DNA of 64,000 nt from an uncultured Lachnospiraceae bacterium (GTDB taxonomy: Bacteria > Bacillota > Clostridia > Lachnospirales > Lachnospiraceae): positions 120,926-184,925 of the forward strand of contig CAOKOL010000002.1 of NCBI GenBank assembly GCA_948470335.1, read 5' to 3'. This document shows, in pieces, positions 16,099-25,437 of this stretch; position 1 is the stretch's first letter; each line of letters begins with the position of its first letter. Both the position numbers and the translations under genes were made by a program. The notes beneath the pieces were generated by a model, which was not told where the DNA came from, did no database searches, and was given only the letters and a program-made list of their open reading frames with translations.

Positions 16099-17802
16099 TT
16101 ATTTCACCCGCACGATCTTCCGGTTTTCTATTTTATACATAAAGTCACATTCATTCGCCAGACTCATATGATGGGTTACCATCAAAAGCGTTTTTCCTTC
16201 TTTGATCTGTCTGATGGAATCGATCACCGCTTTTTCTGTCTCCATATCCAGCGCCGCCGTAGCCTCGTCCATAACCAGAAGTTCGAAATCCTTATACAGC
16301 GCTCTGGCCAGAGCGATTCTCTGCCTCTGTCCGCCGGAAATCGCCGTTCCGTTCTCGCCGATCAGCGTATGGACCCCATCCGGCATCTGTCTGACATCTT
16401 CCCAGATCTGCGCGCATTTTAGGCATTCTTCCACTCTGGCATCGTCGATCTCACTCTCATCTTCAAAAAAGGCCACATTATTCCGCACGGTTTCCCCGTT
16501 CAGGTACACCGTCTGAGGGATATAGCTGACAAGCTCTCCCATGCTGACTTTGCAAACCCCTTCCCCATCCTCATGGGTGACGATATCATAATCGTCATAA
16601 AAAACATGGCCGCTCTCCGGCTTCAAAAGTCCCAGAATCAGGTCCACCAGCGTGGTCTTTCCCGCGCCGGAAGCGCCGATAATCGCGATGGAACAGCCGG
16701 CGGGCAGATCGACAGAGGCATTCTCAAATATTTTCCTGTTTCCGGTATATCCAAAGGTCAGATCTCTGACAGAAAGCCCTTTCTGAAAGGTCAGTTTTTT
16801 CTGCCGCATCCCCTGGGTTCTTTCTTCTTCTTCTTTCAGTTTTGTATATCCGGCAATGTTCTCTTTCAGCGTCGCATATGGTTTTTTCGCAAATTCCACA
16901 TGATTCATCCCGCTTAAAACCCCGTAGGCCATCGGCAGCATGCGGACCAGCGCCGTAATATAAACCGCCATCGGAGCCAGAATGGCTGCCAGATTTGAAC
17001 CCGCCACCAGAATAACCGCCAGCACAACAAACATGGCTGCCATAACGGAGTTCTGCAAAAGCACGCCGATGCTGCTGATCTTGTATTTAAACTCTCCCTG
17101 TACCTGCGCGTAGCCGCTGCTGGCATCCTGGTATTTTTGAAGAACAAAGGCCGAACGGTCGTCGATTTTCATCTCCTTAAAGGTCCCGTAAGCGATGGTA
17201 ATCTGAGAATTTGCCTTGATCTCATAGGCCCTGCATTTTTCACCGTAGGCTTTGATCCGCGCGCGGCCCTGAACAAACATCACGGCCATCGCAAGCAGCA
17301 ATCCCCCGCTGCTGACGATGCCGACCCACCCCGATACGTAGATTAAAATCAGGGCATATCCCGCCATTGTAATACCGTTGACCCATATCCCGATACAGTC
17401 CACAATGATCTGAATACAGCTTGTGGTATCGCTGCGGATCATGGTCAGCATCTGCATGGCGCTTTTCTCGTTGTGCTCCCGCAGTTCCTCTTTGATCAGC
17501 AGCTCATAAATTTTCATGGACAGCTTCTGCGCGCCGTCATAGATAAAACGATTGGAAAGCCTGCTTTTATATAATTCAAACAGGCATTTCAGCATGGAGA
17601 CAAACACCATAAACAGCGTAAACGTAATCAGTCCCGGCGACGCGCTGTTTGATTCCACCACAACGTTGATAATATAAATAATCACGGAAAAACTGAAAAT
17701 ATCCACAATCGGACTGAGCATACCCAGAATTCCGTAGATTTTCCAGCTCTTTTGTTCTTCCTTTTCCAGTATTCCCGTCAGATATCTGAACATCTCTCCC
17801 AT
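16099..17802 (-). CDS. ABC exporter (fused membrane and ATPase domains)
   Basis: Half-transporter of about 567 residues: six membrane segments in residues 20-310 and a C-terminal ATPase. Walker A is GASGAGKTT, the signature ISGGQRQRI, Walker B LLVMDEATAALD, and the switch histidine MVTHH. The type-I exporter fold acts as a dimer and exports lipids, oligosaccharide-lipids or peptides. I chose ATG 17802, directly after the DUF1919 stop with GGAGGAG five bases upstream. Within an operon of glycosyltransferase and pyruvyltransferase genes, flipping of a lipid-linked glycan is the likely job. Confidence 0.9.
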   Translation of the reverse strand: MGEMFRYLTGILEKEEQKSWKIYGILGMLSPIVDIFSFSVIIYIINVVVESNSASPGLITFTLFMVFVSMLKCLFELYKSRLSNRFIYDGAQKLSMKIYELLIKEELREHNEKSAMQMLTMIRSDTTSCIQIIVDCIGIWVNGITMAGYALILIYVSGWVGIVSSGGLLLAMAVMFVQGRARIKAYGEKCRAYEIKANSQITIAYGTFKEMKIDDRSAFVLQKYQDASSGYAQVQGEFKYKISSIGVLLQNSVMAAMFVVLAVILVAGSNLAAILAPMAVYITALVRMLPMAYGVLSGMNHVEFAKKPYATLKENIAGYTKLKEEEERTQGMRQKKLTFQKGLSVRDLTFGYTGNRKIFENASVDLPAGCSIAIIGASGAGKTTLVDLILGLLKPESGHVFYDDYDIVTHEDGEGVCKVSMGELVSYIPQTVYLNGETVRNNVAFFEDESEIDDARVEECLKCAQIWEDVRQMPDGVHTLIGENGTAISGGQRQRIALARALYKDFELLVMDEATAALDMETEKAVIDSIRQIKEGKTLLMVTHHMSLANECDFMYKIENRKIVRVK

Positions 17803-17803
17803 C

Positions 17804-18469
17804 TTAGTCTCCTCCAAATCCCGTCTTCGGGGAACCATGGTTTAAAAAAGACACATAATCAAAATCGTCCAGCCAGCGTCTTCTCAGCATCTGCTTTTTC
17901 GGAAAGGTCAGCACACCCAGCTCCTCTTTTTCTTCAAAGCCTCTGATATAACAGGCAGAAGAAAATTCCGGATAATCCACATGGGTAAAGACCACTTTAT
18001 TTTTATACGGCAGCTCTTCAAAACGCTCAAGCGTCTCATAAGTGCATCCGTCTTTTTCCGTGCCCACAAGAAACAGATTGTCCCAGTTGATCCTTTTTTT
18101 CCGCTCCTCCCACTTTCGGACACCTTCCTCAAACGTTTTATAATGTACGAAATGAATTCTGATATCCCCAAGCAGGCCCACGGGATATCCGTTTTCCGGC
18201 TCCTGCTCCTTTATCTCCTGCTCCATATACCACCTGAGATTTCCGGCCATTTTCACAAAATCATCCATCCCCATGGACAGATTCACGGTCGGCGTCAGAT
18301 AGCGCAGCCCCATATCATAGTACATAAAGGCCCCGTTGCAGTTGGAGGCCAAAATTGTAAAATCCCTATTTTTCAAACGGCTGCGTTTTCTCAGCTTATA
18401 GAGCCGCCATTCCGTCATCCGAAACATATCAAACGTACAGGAACACAATCGCTTTAAATATGAAATCAT
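17804..18469 (-). CDS. DUF1919 family polysaccharide protein
   Basis: A 221-residue cytoplasmic protein of the DUF1919 family. Diagnostic stretches are FTILASNCNGAFMYYDMGLRYLTPTVNLSM (short pieces at residues 38-65), GDIRIHFVHYKTFEEGVRKWEERK (about 105-125), and FTHVDYPE near 165. DUF1919 proteins occur in capsule and exopolysaccharide loci; their reaction is not established to my knowledge, a glycosyltransferase role being assumed. The start overlaps the stop of the upstream Fe-S protein (ATGA), and one base separates its stop from the ABC exporter start, so all three are translationally coupled. Confidence 0.88.
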   Translation of the reverse strand: MISYLKRLCSCTFDMFRMTEWRLYKLRKRSRLKNRDFTILASNCNGAFMYYDMGLRYLTPTVNLSMGMDDFVKMAGNLRWYMEQEIKEQEPENGYPVGLLGDIRIHFVHYKTFEEGVRKWEERKKRINWDNLFLVGTEKDGCTYETLERFEELPYKNKVVFTHVDYPEFSSACYIRGFEEKEELGVLTFPKKQMLRRRWLDDFDYVSFLNHGSPKTGFGGD

Positions 18470-19584
18470 TTTCCGCCCCTCCTGAGCAGGGAAATCACCG
18501 GTGTCATTTTTGTAAACAGCGTCAGAAACAACGAAAACGGAAGCACTTTATACAAGGTCATAAATACCCTGCGTCCTTTGGACATCCGGGTGGGATGCGT
18601 CAGCCTGGGCTGGAGGACATCCGTTCTGCCGCAGGGAAACCAGGATAAGGCTTCTTTGACGGTTTCCCAGATCCGGCGCCCCCGTTCCGTATGGACGATC
18701 ACCATGGAAGTTCCCATTCCGTCGTCCAGATCAGGTCTGACATTCTCGATTCCCCAGAAATCTCCAATCGTAAAATCACTGTCCCGGTCTGTCGTACAAT
18801 ATTCACACTGATGGCAGGAGGGACGCACCGTAAAGTCGGTAAAATACATCTGACAGTACCCGTCGCCATACAGACTCCCCGCATATTCCTGATCGCCGAT
18901 CCTGTAAGAACGGGCATGGCCATTGTCCCGGTTTCTCTTGTCCCGGAACGAAAAGTCAGTCATTGTCCCATGATGCTTACGCTCCAGATATTTTACATAA
19001 TCGCTCCAGATTCCCGGAGACGGCGCGCCGTAACAGACCAGATCCACCGTAATCAGCTTCTCATAAGATTTGCGCAGAAACAGCCGCAGCGCCTGTGCCT
19101 GACAGGGCGTTCCGCAAAACAGTACCCACCGGTCTTTTTTAAGCGCCTCTCTGATCCTGCGGTAAATTCCGCTCAGATCACTCTGTACATATTTTGTTTT
19201 TTTGACCGTTTCCAGTTCTTCCATATCGCGGACTTCCCTGTGGACCACTTCCATGCGCTCATTCCAGGCAGCTCCGTAGACAACCCCGTTCCGACGAAGA
19301 ATATCAGCCGCAAGAACCGGAAACATGCCGCCGGAAGAACTTGCTTCCCGTACATACTGATCTCTGGCCTGCACCCCAAAATACAGCCGCTCCCGGCATT
19401 CTGCCCCATGGTTTTTCACCGGACATACCTTCTCGCACTGTCCGCAGTCCATACAGGCCTGACTGTCAATCCTGGGATAAAAAAAGCCTTCCGTATCTCT
19501 GACCATACTGATGGCCTCTGCGGGACACAGATCAGCACAGGCGCCGCATCCGCAGCATTCTTCTTTTTTTGCGTATAATTCCAT
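18466..19584 (-). CDS. Coenzyme F420 hydrogenase/dehydrogenase beta-subunit-like Fe-S protein
   Basis: A 372-residue protein with two N-terminal 4Fe-4S ferredoxin motifs (CCGCGACADLCP at residues 10-21 and CMDCGQCEKVCP near 45-55) followed by the FrhB N- and C-terminal domains (SSSGGMFPVLAAD; FCGTPCQAQALRLF near 155; FTIGDFWGI near 270). This class is common next to polysaccharide pyruvyltransferases in Clostridia and Bacteroidetes, where it is presumed to reduce a glycan or lipid intermediate; it need not use F420. It starts two bases after the stop of the pyruvyltransferase fusion, showing tight coupling. Confidence 0.9.
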   Translation of the reverse strand: MELYAKKEECCGCGACADLCPAEAISMVRDTEGFFYPRIDSQACMDCGQCEKVCPVKNHGAECRERLYFGVQARDQYVREASSSGGMFPVLAADILRRNGVVYGAAWNERMEVVHREVRDMEELETVKKTKYVQSDLSGIYRRIREALKKDRWVLFCGTPCQAQALRLFLRKSYEKLITVDLVCYGAPSPGIWSDYVKYLERKHHGTMTDFSFRDKRNRDNGHARSYRIGDQEYAGSLYGDGYCQMYFTDFTVRPSCHQCEYCTTDRDSDFTIGDFWGIENVRPDLDDGMGTSMVIVHTERGRRIWETVKEALSWFPCGRTDVLQPRLTHPTRMSKGRRVFMTLYKVLPFSLFLTLFTKMTPVISLLRRGGK

Positions 19585-19585
19585 A

Positions 19586-21730
19586 TCATTGCTCCAACAG
19601 ATTCTGTTTCAGGAAATTTCCCGATGCTTCGACGGCCTGTTCTGTCTTCCTCCTGACGGTTTCCCAGTCCACAAAAGCATCAATATCGGCAGTTTTTTTC
19701 TCCCTGCACAGTCTGTCCTCCAGACCGTGAATCCGCAGGATATTCAAAAGCCTTGCCCCAAGGCTGCTGTGGGCAAATGCCAGAAACTTTTTCTCATAGA
19801 TAATACTGAACGCGACCGCATGAAAAGAGTTGGTCACCACATACGCCGCTTTATGGATATAGCCCAGGAATTCTGCCGGCCCGGCGGTGAAATCCACCGT
19901 AAAATCCTCCTCCTGAGTGCCAAGCTGGCCTGTTCGTACCTCCAGAACCCGCAGTCCCGTATCCTGTGACAGTTTTTTCGCGTAGGCGGACAGATACTGA
20001 TTTCTTTCCGTTATGTACACAAAAATATAGCCGTCCCTGTCAGGCGTCCGCTCCACCTTCTTCCATTGTTCTTTACGCAGAAAGAACACCGGGTCAAGAA
20101 CTGCCGTAACCTCTCCCGGATAACATTTTTTCACATAGGGAATGGCCGCCTCCTCCCTCATGGAAACCGCGTCCACATGTTTCACCAGCTCTGAAAATGC
20201 TTTCTCATATCTGGCCGGAACCGAAACCCCGCCGAAGCTTGCCGCATAAGCGATCACTTTTCTTTTGCGGCTATTCTCAAAGGCGCCAAAATACGCTTTC
20301 CGGAGTCCGCAGGTAATATTGGGGTTCCAGATCTGGTCGCTGCCCACAATATAATACCGATAAGAAAGCTTTTTCAGCCCCTTTTCAAACAAAATCCTGG
20401 GCTGGCCTTTGCGAATCAGATGATCTGTCCGGAAGCGGCCCATATTGGCTCTCTGTCTGGCAAAACGCTTTCTTATCATCAGATTGGCCGCAAACCCGGT
20501 GAATGGATGTATCAAACACCAGATCCGGCTTTTAGAGGCTTTAAACGGCACATACGGAATCCACCAGTGTCTTCCTGTCAGATACGGCGGTTCATAACGC
20601 ACCACATCCGCCTGAATCCCGCTGCTGTTCAGAAAATGCTTCAAGCCATAAGTCTGAAGCATGGCGCCGTAATTATTTGAACAGTGAAATGTAATGATCC
20701 CAACATCAGCCTTTTTTTTATCCATCGTCATCAATTCCTTTATCTTTAATAATACGGGCATCGTCCGGTTCAGCAGAACATAGAGCGGATAACAATAAAA
20801 ACAACAGTGAAACAAAAAACGCATACTGAAATGAACACGCCCGAAGAGCGGAGATTTTCTTTCCAAAGCCGCCTCTTTTTTAAGCGCCCTGCATCCGTCC
20901 CTGTCTTTTATTCTTTTCAGCGTCCCATAGTGATTCCCCATCTGCCAGACAATAAAATTTTCCCATGCGGCCCCATGGTCCGGGCATCCTTTCTGACATT
21001 CCTGATCCCGTATCAGCCTGATACTCTCAAAATAAGCCGCTTTCCTGATCCCTTCCCGCAGATGCGTCGCGCTTTGAGTATGCATTCGATAATAATACCA
21101 TTTTTCACGCAGCCACACCGTCCGGGGATGCCGACTGATCAGATGATATAAAAACAGCGTATCTTCCCCGTTTATCAGACGCTCGTCAAAACAAATCCCT
21201 CCCGCAAAGTCTTTCAGAATCAGTTTTCCGCCGATGCCTGCCAGCTCCTGCACACGACGGCTGACATGAAACCAGTTCTTTGCTTCTTCTCCCTCTGCCC
21301 TTTCCCATCGAAGCCCATGGGCATGTTCCGGTACTTCTTTCAGCGCTTTCTCTAACTCACCGGTGTCCAGTTTTCTGAAATCACAGAAAGCAAGCGCCGC
21401 CGACTGCGCCTCTGACTGACAAACCAGTTCCTGCAGCAGAAAAGGATGTATGGCGTCGTCGCTGTCCAGGAAAAAGACATATTTACCGGAAGCCATGGAA
21501 AGTCCCCGGTTTCTCGCTCCCGAAACCCCGCTGTTTTCCTGCCGGTACAGACAGATCCGCTCATCCTGCCCCATGAGTTCTTCACAGATTCGCGGGCCCT
21601 GATCCGTGGAACCGTCGTCGATCACAATAATTTCCAGATTCTGATAGGTCTGGTTCCTGACCGACAAAAGACAGCTTCCGATAAATGCTTCCGCGTTATA
21701 CATGGGAATAATCACCGATACTTTTTCCAT
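19586..21730 (-). CDS. Fusion: GT2 glycosyltransferase + polysaccharide pyruvyltransferase
   Basis: One 714-residue chain with two enzymes. Residues 1 to about 330 are a GT-A glycosyltransferase (VSVIIPMYNAEAFIGSCLLS; VIDDGSTDQGPRICEE; YVFFLDSDDAIHPF). After a short hydrophobic region, residues from about 337 are a pyruvyltransferase of the WcaK/CsaB fold (VGIITFHCSNNYGAMLQTYGL; GSDQIWNPN; YAASFGG; VLDPVFFL; TNSFHAVAFSIIYEKKF). The second part starts with an in-frame ATG-rich stretch, as if two genes had merged. It would add a sugar and a pyruvate ketal to the same polymer. First gene of the leftward unit that runs through the Fe-S, DUF1919, exporter and GT2 genes. Confidence 0.9.
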   Translation of the reverse strand: MEKVSVIIPMYNAEAFIGSCLLSVRNQTYQNLEIIVIDDGSTDQGPRICEELMGQDERICLYRQENSGVSGARNRGLSMASGKYVFFLDSDDAIHPFLLQELVCQSEAQSAALAFCDFRKLDTGELEKALKEVPEHAHGLRWERAEGEEAKNWFHVSRRVQELAGIGGKLILKDFAGGICFDERLINGEDTLFLYHLISRHPRTVWLREKWYYYRMHTQSATHLREGIRKAAYFESIRLIRDQECQKGCPDHGAAWENFIVWQMGNHYGTLKRIKDRDGCRALKKEAALERKSPLFGRVHFSMRFLFHCCFYCYPLYVLLNRTMPVLLKIKELMTMDKKKADVGIITFHCSNNYGAMLQTYGLKHFLNSSGIQADVVRYEPPYLTGRHWWIPYVPFKASKSRIWCLIHPFTGFAANLMIRKRFARQRANMGRFRTDHLIRKGQPRILFEKGLKKLSYRYYIVGSDQIWNPNITCGLRKAYFGAFENSRKRKVIAYAASFGGVSVPARYEKAFSELVKHVDAVSMREEAAIPYVKKCYPGEVTAVLDPVFFLRKEQWKKVERTPDRDGYIFVYITERNQYLSAYAKKLSQDTGLRVLEVRTGQLGTQEEDFTVDFTAGPAEFLGYIHKAAYVVTNSFHAVAFSIIYEKKFLAFAHSSLGARLLNILRIHGLEDRLCREKKTADIDAFVDWETVRRKTEQAVEASGNFLKQNLLEQ

Positions 21731-21866
21731 ATTGTATTCCTCATTATTTCAGTTTCACCGCTGCCCTGTTACCGTTCGCTTCATGACCGGCAGCACGCTC
21801 CGCGAAATCGCGGCGCCTGAACAGTCACGCCACTCTCCCGTGACTTATGTTGTATGGTCGCTGCTA

Positions 21867-21896
21867 CTGGCATTTTTCCGTAAAAGATGCTATAAT
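21867..21896 (+). promoter_or_regulatory. Sigma-A promoter of the DUF4832 gene
   Basis: CTGGCA (21867-21872), 18-bp spacer, TATAAT (21891-21896), about 55 bp before the ATG at 21951. The divergent pyruvyltransferase operon must have its own promoter in the same 220-bp spacer; I could not place it confidently. Confidence 0.6.
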
Positions 21897-21950
21897 AATG
21901 CCCGCCGCATATAGGCGGCCTTTCATACTTTAAAGATTGGAACCCTGATT

Positions 21951-23384
21951 ATGAGATTTAAAAAGCAGCTTCTTTCCATATGCTTACTCCTGTGCATCAT
22001 CTTATCCACAGGATACTTTCTGGCAACCGCAAACCTACGCTTCATTTATTATACGCCGGCACCCTGCCCGGAATCCGCAAAAGAGCTTTCCAATCCTTAC
22101 ATCGGATGGTATCAGGTACGGAGATATCTTCTCTCTGACACCGCGGACTTCGATCTGCCCGCAACCGCCGGACCGGAACAAAGGCCCGGACTTGTTCTTC
22201 TGGAGATCAATCTGCAAAACTATGCGGACCGCCCCATCAGCAGCGCCGGACTGTCCCATCTTCATACGCTGTTTCAGACATGGGCATCCGCCGAAAAGCA
22301 GCTTATCGTCCGGTTTCTCTATGACTGGGACGGAAATGCCACAGAACAGGAGCCGAAAGAACGCTCGCTGATACTGAAACATATGTCACAGGCCGCTTCC
22401 GTCGTGAACGCCTATTCTGACCGCATCTATATTCTGCAGGGTGTATTTATCGGTTCCTGGGGAGAGATGCACGGCTCCGACTACGCGAATCCCGAAGACA
22501 TCCGTATCCTGATGGATCACCTGAACACCGTCATCTCTCCCGATATTTTTCTGGCGGTCCGCACACCGGAGCAGTGGCGGCTGGTCACCGGCCGCGCGGA
22601 ACCTGTATCCGCCGAACAGGCTTTTAACCCTTCCCTGCCCGCCCGGCTCGGCCTGTTCAATGACGGTATGCTGGGATCAGATACGGACCTGAATACCTAC
22701 CGCGCTCCTTCTTCGGAAGAATCCTCTGATTCTTTCGGAAAACGCGGCCGGGAAGAGGAAATCCATTTTCAGAACCTTCTGTGCGCCTCTGTCCCAAACG
22801 GCGGAGAGGTGGTCATTGACAATCCTCTCAACGATTTTGCCGCCGCGGCCGCCTATTTTCAGGAAACCCATGTCTCTTATCTGAACAGCGCCTACGATGA
22901 AGCCGTTCTGTCCAAATGGAAAGCAGACAGCTACAGAGGAGAGGGCGTCTTTCATGGGATGAATGGGTATGATTACATCGGCAGACATCTGGGATATCGG
23001 TATGTACTGCGTGATTTTGCCTGTACGCCTTCCGGCCTGCCGGGCGAAACCGGCCTGTTTTCCGTCACTCTGGAAAATATAGGTTTTTCCGGTGCATATC
23101 ATCCCTTTGAACTCACCCTGTCTCTGACCGATATAAACCGGGGCAGGGCTTACACAATACCGGTCCTGACAGATCTCCGGCCTTTGGCTGCCGGAACGAA
23201 AACCACACTGAATATCCCTTTTGATTCTCTGAGCTGTCCGACCGGAATTTACCGGCTCTGCCTGAAAATCAGCGATCCGGTTACCGGCTGTGAGATTCAT
23301 CCGGCCAATGATATGGCCCACACTGCCGACGGATACGTGCTGGGAAATCTGGAAATCCGCTCATTTCCCAAGCTCTCCCAGTAA
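21951..23384 (+). CDS. Secreted DUF4874/DUF4832 protein
   Basis: A 477-residue protein with a clear N-terminal signal or anchor (basic start, hydrophobic residues 7-25). Then follows the DUF4874-like part (LSNPYIGWYQVRRYL; LVLLEINLQNYAD; YILQGVFIGSWGEMHGSDY) and the C-terminal DUF4832 part (RLGLFNDGMLGSDTDLNTY; YLNSAYDEAVLSKWK; YDYIGRHLGYRYV). The TIM-barrel-like N-part with acidic residues suggests an extracellular glycan-active enzyme, but no activity is established for it here. Its 3' end overlaps the 3' end of a convergent paralogue by 24 bp. Confidence 0.88.
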   Translation: MRFKKQLLSICLLLCIILSTGYFLATANLRFIYYTPAPCPESAKELSNPYIGWYQVRRYLLSDTADFDLPATAGPEQRPGLVLLEINLQNYADRPISSAGLSHLHTLFQTWASAEKQLIVRFLYDWDGNATEQEPKERSLILKHMSQAASVVNAYSDRIYILQGVFIGSWGEMHGSDYANPEDIRILMDHLNTVISPDIFLAVRTPEQWRLVTGRAEPVSAEQAFNPSLPARLGLFNDGMLGSDTDLNTYRAPSSEESSDSFGKRGREEEIHFQNLLCASVPNGGEVVIDNPLNDFAAAAAYFQETHVSYLNSAYDEAVLSKWKADSYRGEGVFHGMNGYDYIGRHLGYRYVLRDFACTPSGLPGETGLFSVTLENIGFSGAYHPFELTLSLTDINRGRAYTIPVLTDLRPLAAGTKTTLNIPFDSLSCPTGIYRLCLKISDPVTGCEIHPANDMAHTADGYVLGNLEIRSFPKLSQ

Positions 23385-24662
23385 GATCTGATCGCCTGCT
23401 CCCTGATTGGCAAACCGGATCGCCGTTCCGTCTGCGCGCCTCTCCAGTCTGAGGAAAAGTTTTAACCGTTTATAAACGCCTGCCTCCGGCGAAAATAAAA
23501 CCGGAACCTTTGTTTTCTTTCCGGCCCTCCAGTCTCTGGCATCTGTGTCGACCCTGCTGCGGACTGTCTCTCCGTCTTCCGCTTCTGTGAGCAGAAGACA
23601 GTCCGCCTCTTCTGTCAGACCGGAAAATCCGCAGTTCCACACCGTTACCACAAGCAGTCCGGCGCCTTTTCTGATCACATTCCGGATTACGAACCGATAC
23701 CCCAGGTGCCGTCCGATATAATCATAACCGCTGATTCCTTTCCAGCAGCCGAAGGTTTTTACCGTCTCCCCTTTCCACAGGGCAAGCTGTTCCTGCCGGT
23801 AGATACTGTTCAGATAGGTCAGATGCATCTTCCGGAATCTCTTTGCCGCCTCCCCGTATCCGACCGGAGACGCCCCGCCAAGGGCTTCTCCGCCGTTTGG
23901 CGCGGAGCCCATATGGCTATCCTGCCACCGCAGCTCTTCTTCGCGGTTCCATTTCCCGTATCTACCGGCCTCTGCTCTGCATGCAGTACCATAAGTTCCA
24001 AGATCCGTAGGCGAGCCGAATATCGCGTCATTAAAAAGAGCCAGCCGCTGCCGTAACCCCGTTACGCTGCCCAGGCTGCCCGTAATCTGACGCCACTGTG
24101 CAGGGGTACGGACCGCAAGAAAGCATTTTCCTCCCGTGACACGATACAATGTATGGATCAGATCAAGCATATCCCTTTGTTCCATATACCGGGAACCATG
24201 CATCTCTCCCCAGTTTCCCACAAAGATTCCCTGTATCACCAGAATATCCGACAGAAATCCGCGTATCGCACTGCCGATCTGTTCCATATGTGCAAGGACC
24301 CGGGACAGATCCCCGGGTTCTCTCACAGCCGCGTTGCCTCCGGTATCATAGGTCACCCGCAGAATCATCTGCTTATGCGCCCTCTGGAAAAATTTCATAA
24401 TCTCCGCAACATGCAGAAGCGCGGCTTCCGAAAGGTCGCGGCACCGAAAAGATCCGATGTCAATCAGAACCAGCGCAAGTCGCTCTTTCCTGCATACATC
24501 ATCCAGCCAGACTTCTTCTTCCACCGGGCGTCCGTCCGGCGGCGGCTGTGCCCTGAACGTATAGACATGATACCATCCGCAGCCCGGATTTGACAGTGTT
24601 TCTCTGCTCTCTATATATTTTGCCTTATATAATTTTCCGCTTCTCCTATATCTTATCCGCAC
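23361..24662 (-). CDS. DUF4832-family protein, paralogue of the convergent gene
   Basis: A 433-residue protein sharing all landmarks with the neighbour at 21951-23384: LSNPGCGWYHVYTF, LALVLIDIGSFRCRD, ILVIQGIFVGNWGEMHGS, RLALFNDAIFGSPTDLGTY, YLNSIYRQEQLALWKGE and YDYIGRHLGYRFV. Unlike it, this copy lacks an obvious signal peptide, starting at a GTG that overlaps the upstream GT2 gene by 17 bp (AGGA seven bases upstream); a missed N-terminus is possible. It is the last gene of the Pel-like operon. Function unknown; probably glycan processing. Confidence 0.85.
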   Translation of the reverse strand: MRIRYRRSGKLYKAKYIESRETLSNPGCGWYHVYTFRAQPPPDGRPVEEEVWLDDVCRKERLALVLIDIGSFRCRDLSEAALLHVAEIMKFFQRAHKQMILRVTYDTGGNAAVREPGDLSRVLAHMEQIGSAIRGFLSDILVIQGIFVGNWGEMHGSRYMEQRDMLDLIHTLYRVTGGKCFLAVRTPAQWRQITGSLGSVTGLRQRLALFNDAIFGSPTDLGTYGTACRAEAGRYGKWNREEELRWQDSHMGSAPNGGEALGGASPVGYGEAAKRFRKMHLTYLNSIYRQEQLALWKGETVKTFGCWKGISGYDYIGRHLGYRFVIRNVIRKGAGLLVVTVWNCGFSGLTEEADCLLLTEAEDGETVRSRVDTDARDWRAGKKTKVPVLFSPEAGVYKRLKLFLRLERRADGTAIRFANQGAGDQILLGELGK

Positions 24663-25425
24663 TTCTGAGTCCTATCTCCTCGTCCTGTTTCAGCGCCTTC
24701 ACCTGAAACAGAATAATAATGACGCTGTAGATCACCCGAAGCATATACCAGAAGGGCTTCAATCCGGAGTGCATACTCTTCCCCGCCGTCCTGGAATGCA
24801 TAACCGCCGGAACTTCCACGATACGAAATTTTGTCAGCATCATCAGGATAATCATATTTGCATCCGGATACTTATCGTCAAAATGATTGTATTTGGAGTA
24901 ATACAGGAATGCCTTTCTGCTCAGCCCCTGAAGACCTGTGGTGGGATCCGATATCTGATTTCCTGTCGTCATACGAATCATAAAACGGAACATGGAGTAG
25001 ACGATCTTTTTTGGCAGCGAGACGGGAAAATCACTGCTTCCCTCTCTGAATCTGGCGCCGAGCACAATATCCGGACACTGACCGTCGGCATCCGGCTCTT
25101 TCAGCCTCCGATAAATCACCGGAATATTGCATACGTCATGCTGTCCGTCTCCATCCATCTGTATAACATATTCATACTTTCTCCGCACCGCCCATTTATA
25201 ACCGGTCTGAAGCGCACAGCCATAACCCATATTAAACAACTGGGAGATCATAGGATATCCCATATCCTTCACGATCCAGTTTGTAGAATCTGTGGAAGAA
25301 TCATTGATCACAAGAATATCCGCCTCGGATGCCATATCCAGATGCTCCAGTTCCGTCAGCACCCGTCGGATATTCTGGCCCTCATTATAGGCCGGTATGA
25401 TAATCAGTAATTCATTTTTATTCAT
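24646..25425 (-). CDS. Dolichyl-phosphate-mannose synthase-like GT2
   Basis: A 259-residue glycosyltransferase of the DPM1/polyprenyl-phosphate sugar synthase group: LLIIIPAYNEGQNIRRVL, ILVINDSSTDST near residue 36, and the metal site VIQMDGDGQHD near residue 90, followed by VLGARFREGSSDFP and PTTGLQGLSRKAF. It lacks the paired C-terminal membrane helices of some relatives but has one hydrophobic stretch near residues 225-245. Likely makes a polyprenyl-phosphate sugar, the donor used by GT-C enzymes such as the large membrane protein in this operon. GGAGG precedes the start. Confidence 0.9.
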   Translation of the reverse strand: MNKNELLIIIPAYNEGQNIRRVLTELEHLDMASEADILVINDSSTDSTNWIVKDMGYPMISQLFNMGYGCALQTGYKWAVRRKYEYVIQMDGDGQHDVCNIPVIYRRLKEPDADGQCPDIVLGARFREGSSDFPVSLPKKIVYSMFRFMIRMTTGNQISDPTTGLQGLSRKAFLYYSKYNHFDDKYPDANMIILMMLTKFRIVEVPAVMHSRTAGKSMHSGLKPFWYMLRVIYSVIIILFQVKALKQDEEIGLRSADKI

Positions 25426-25437
25426 GACGCCACCTCC

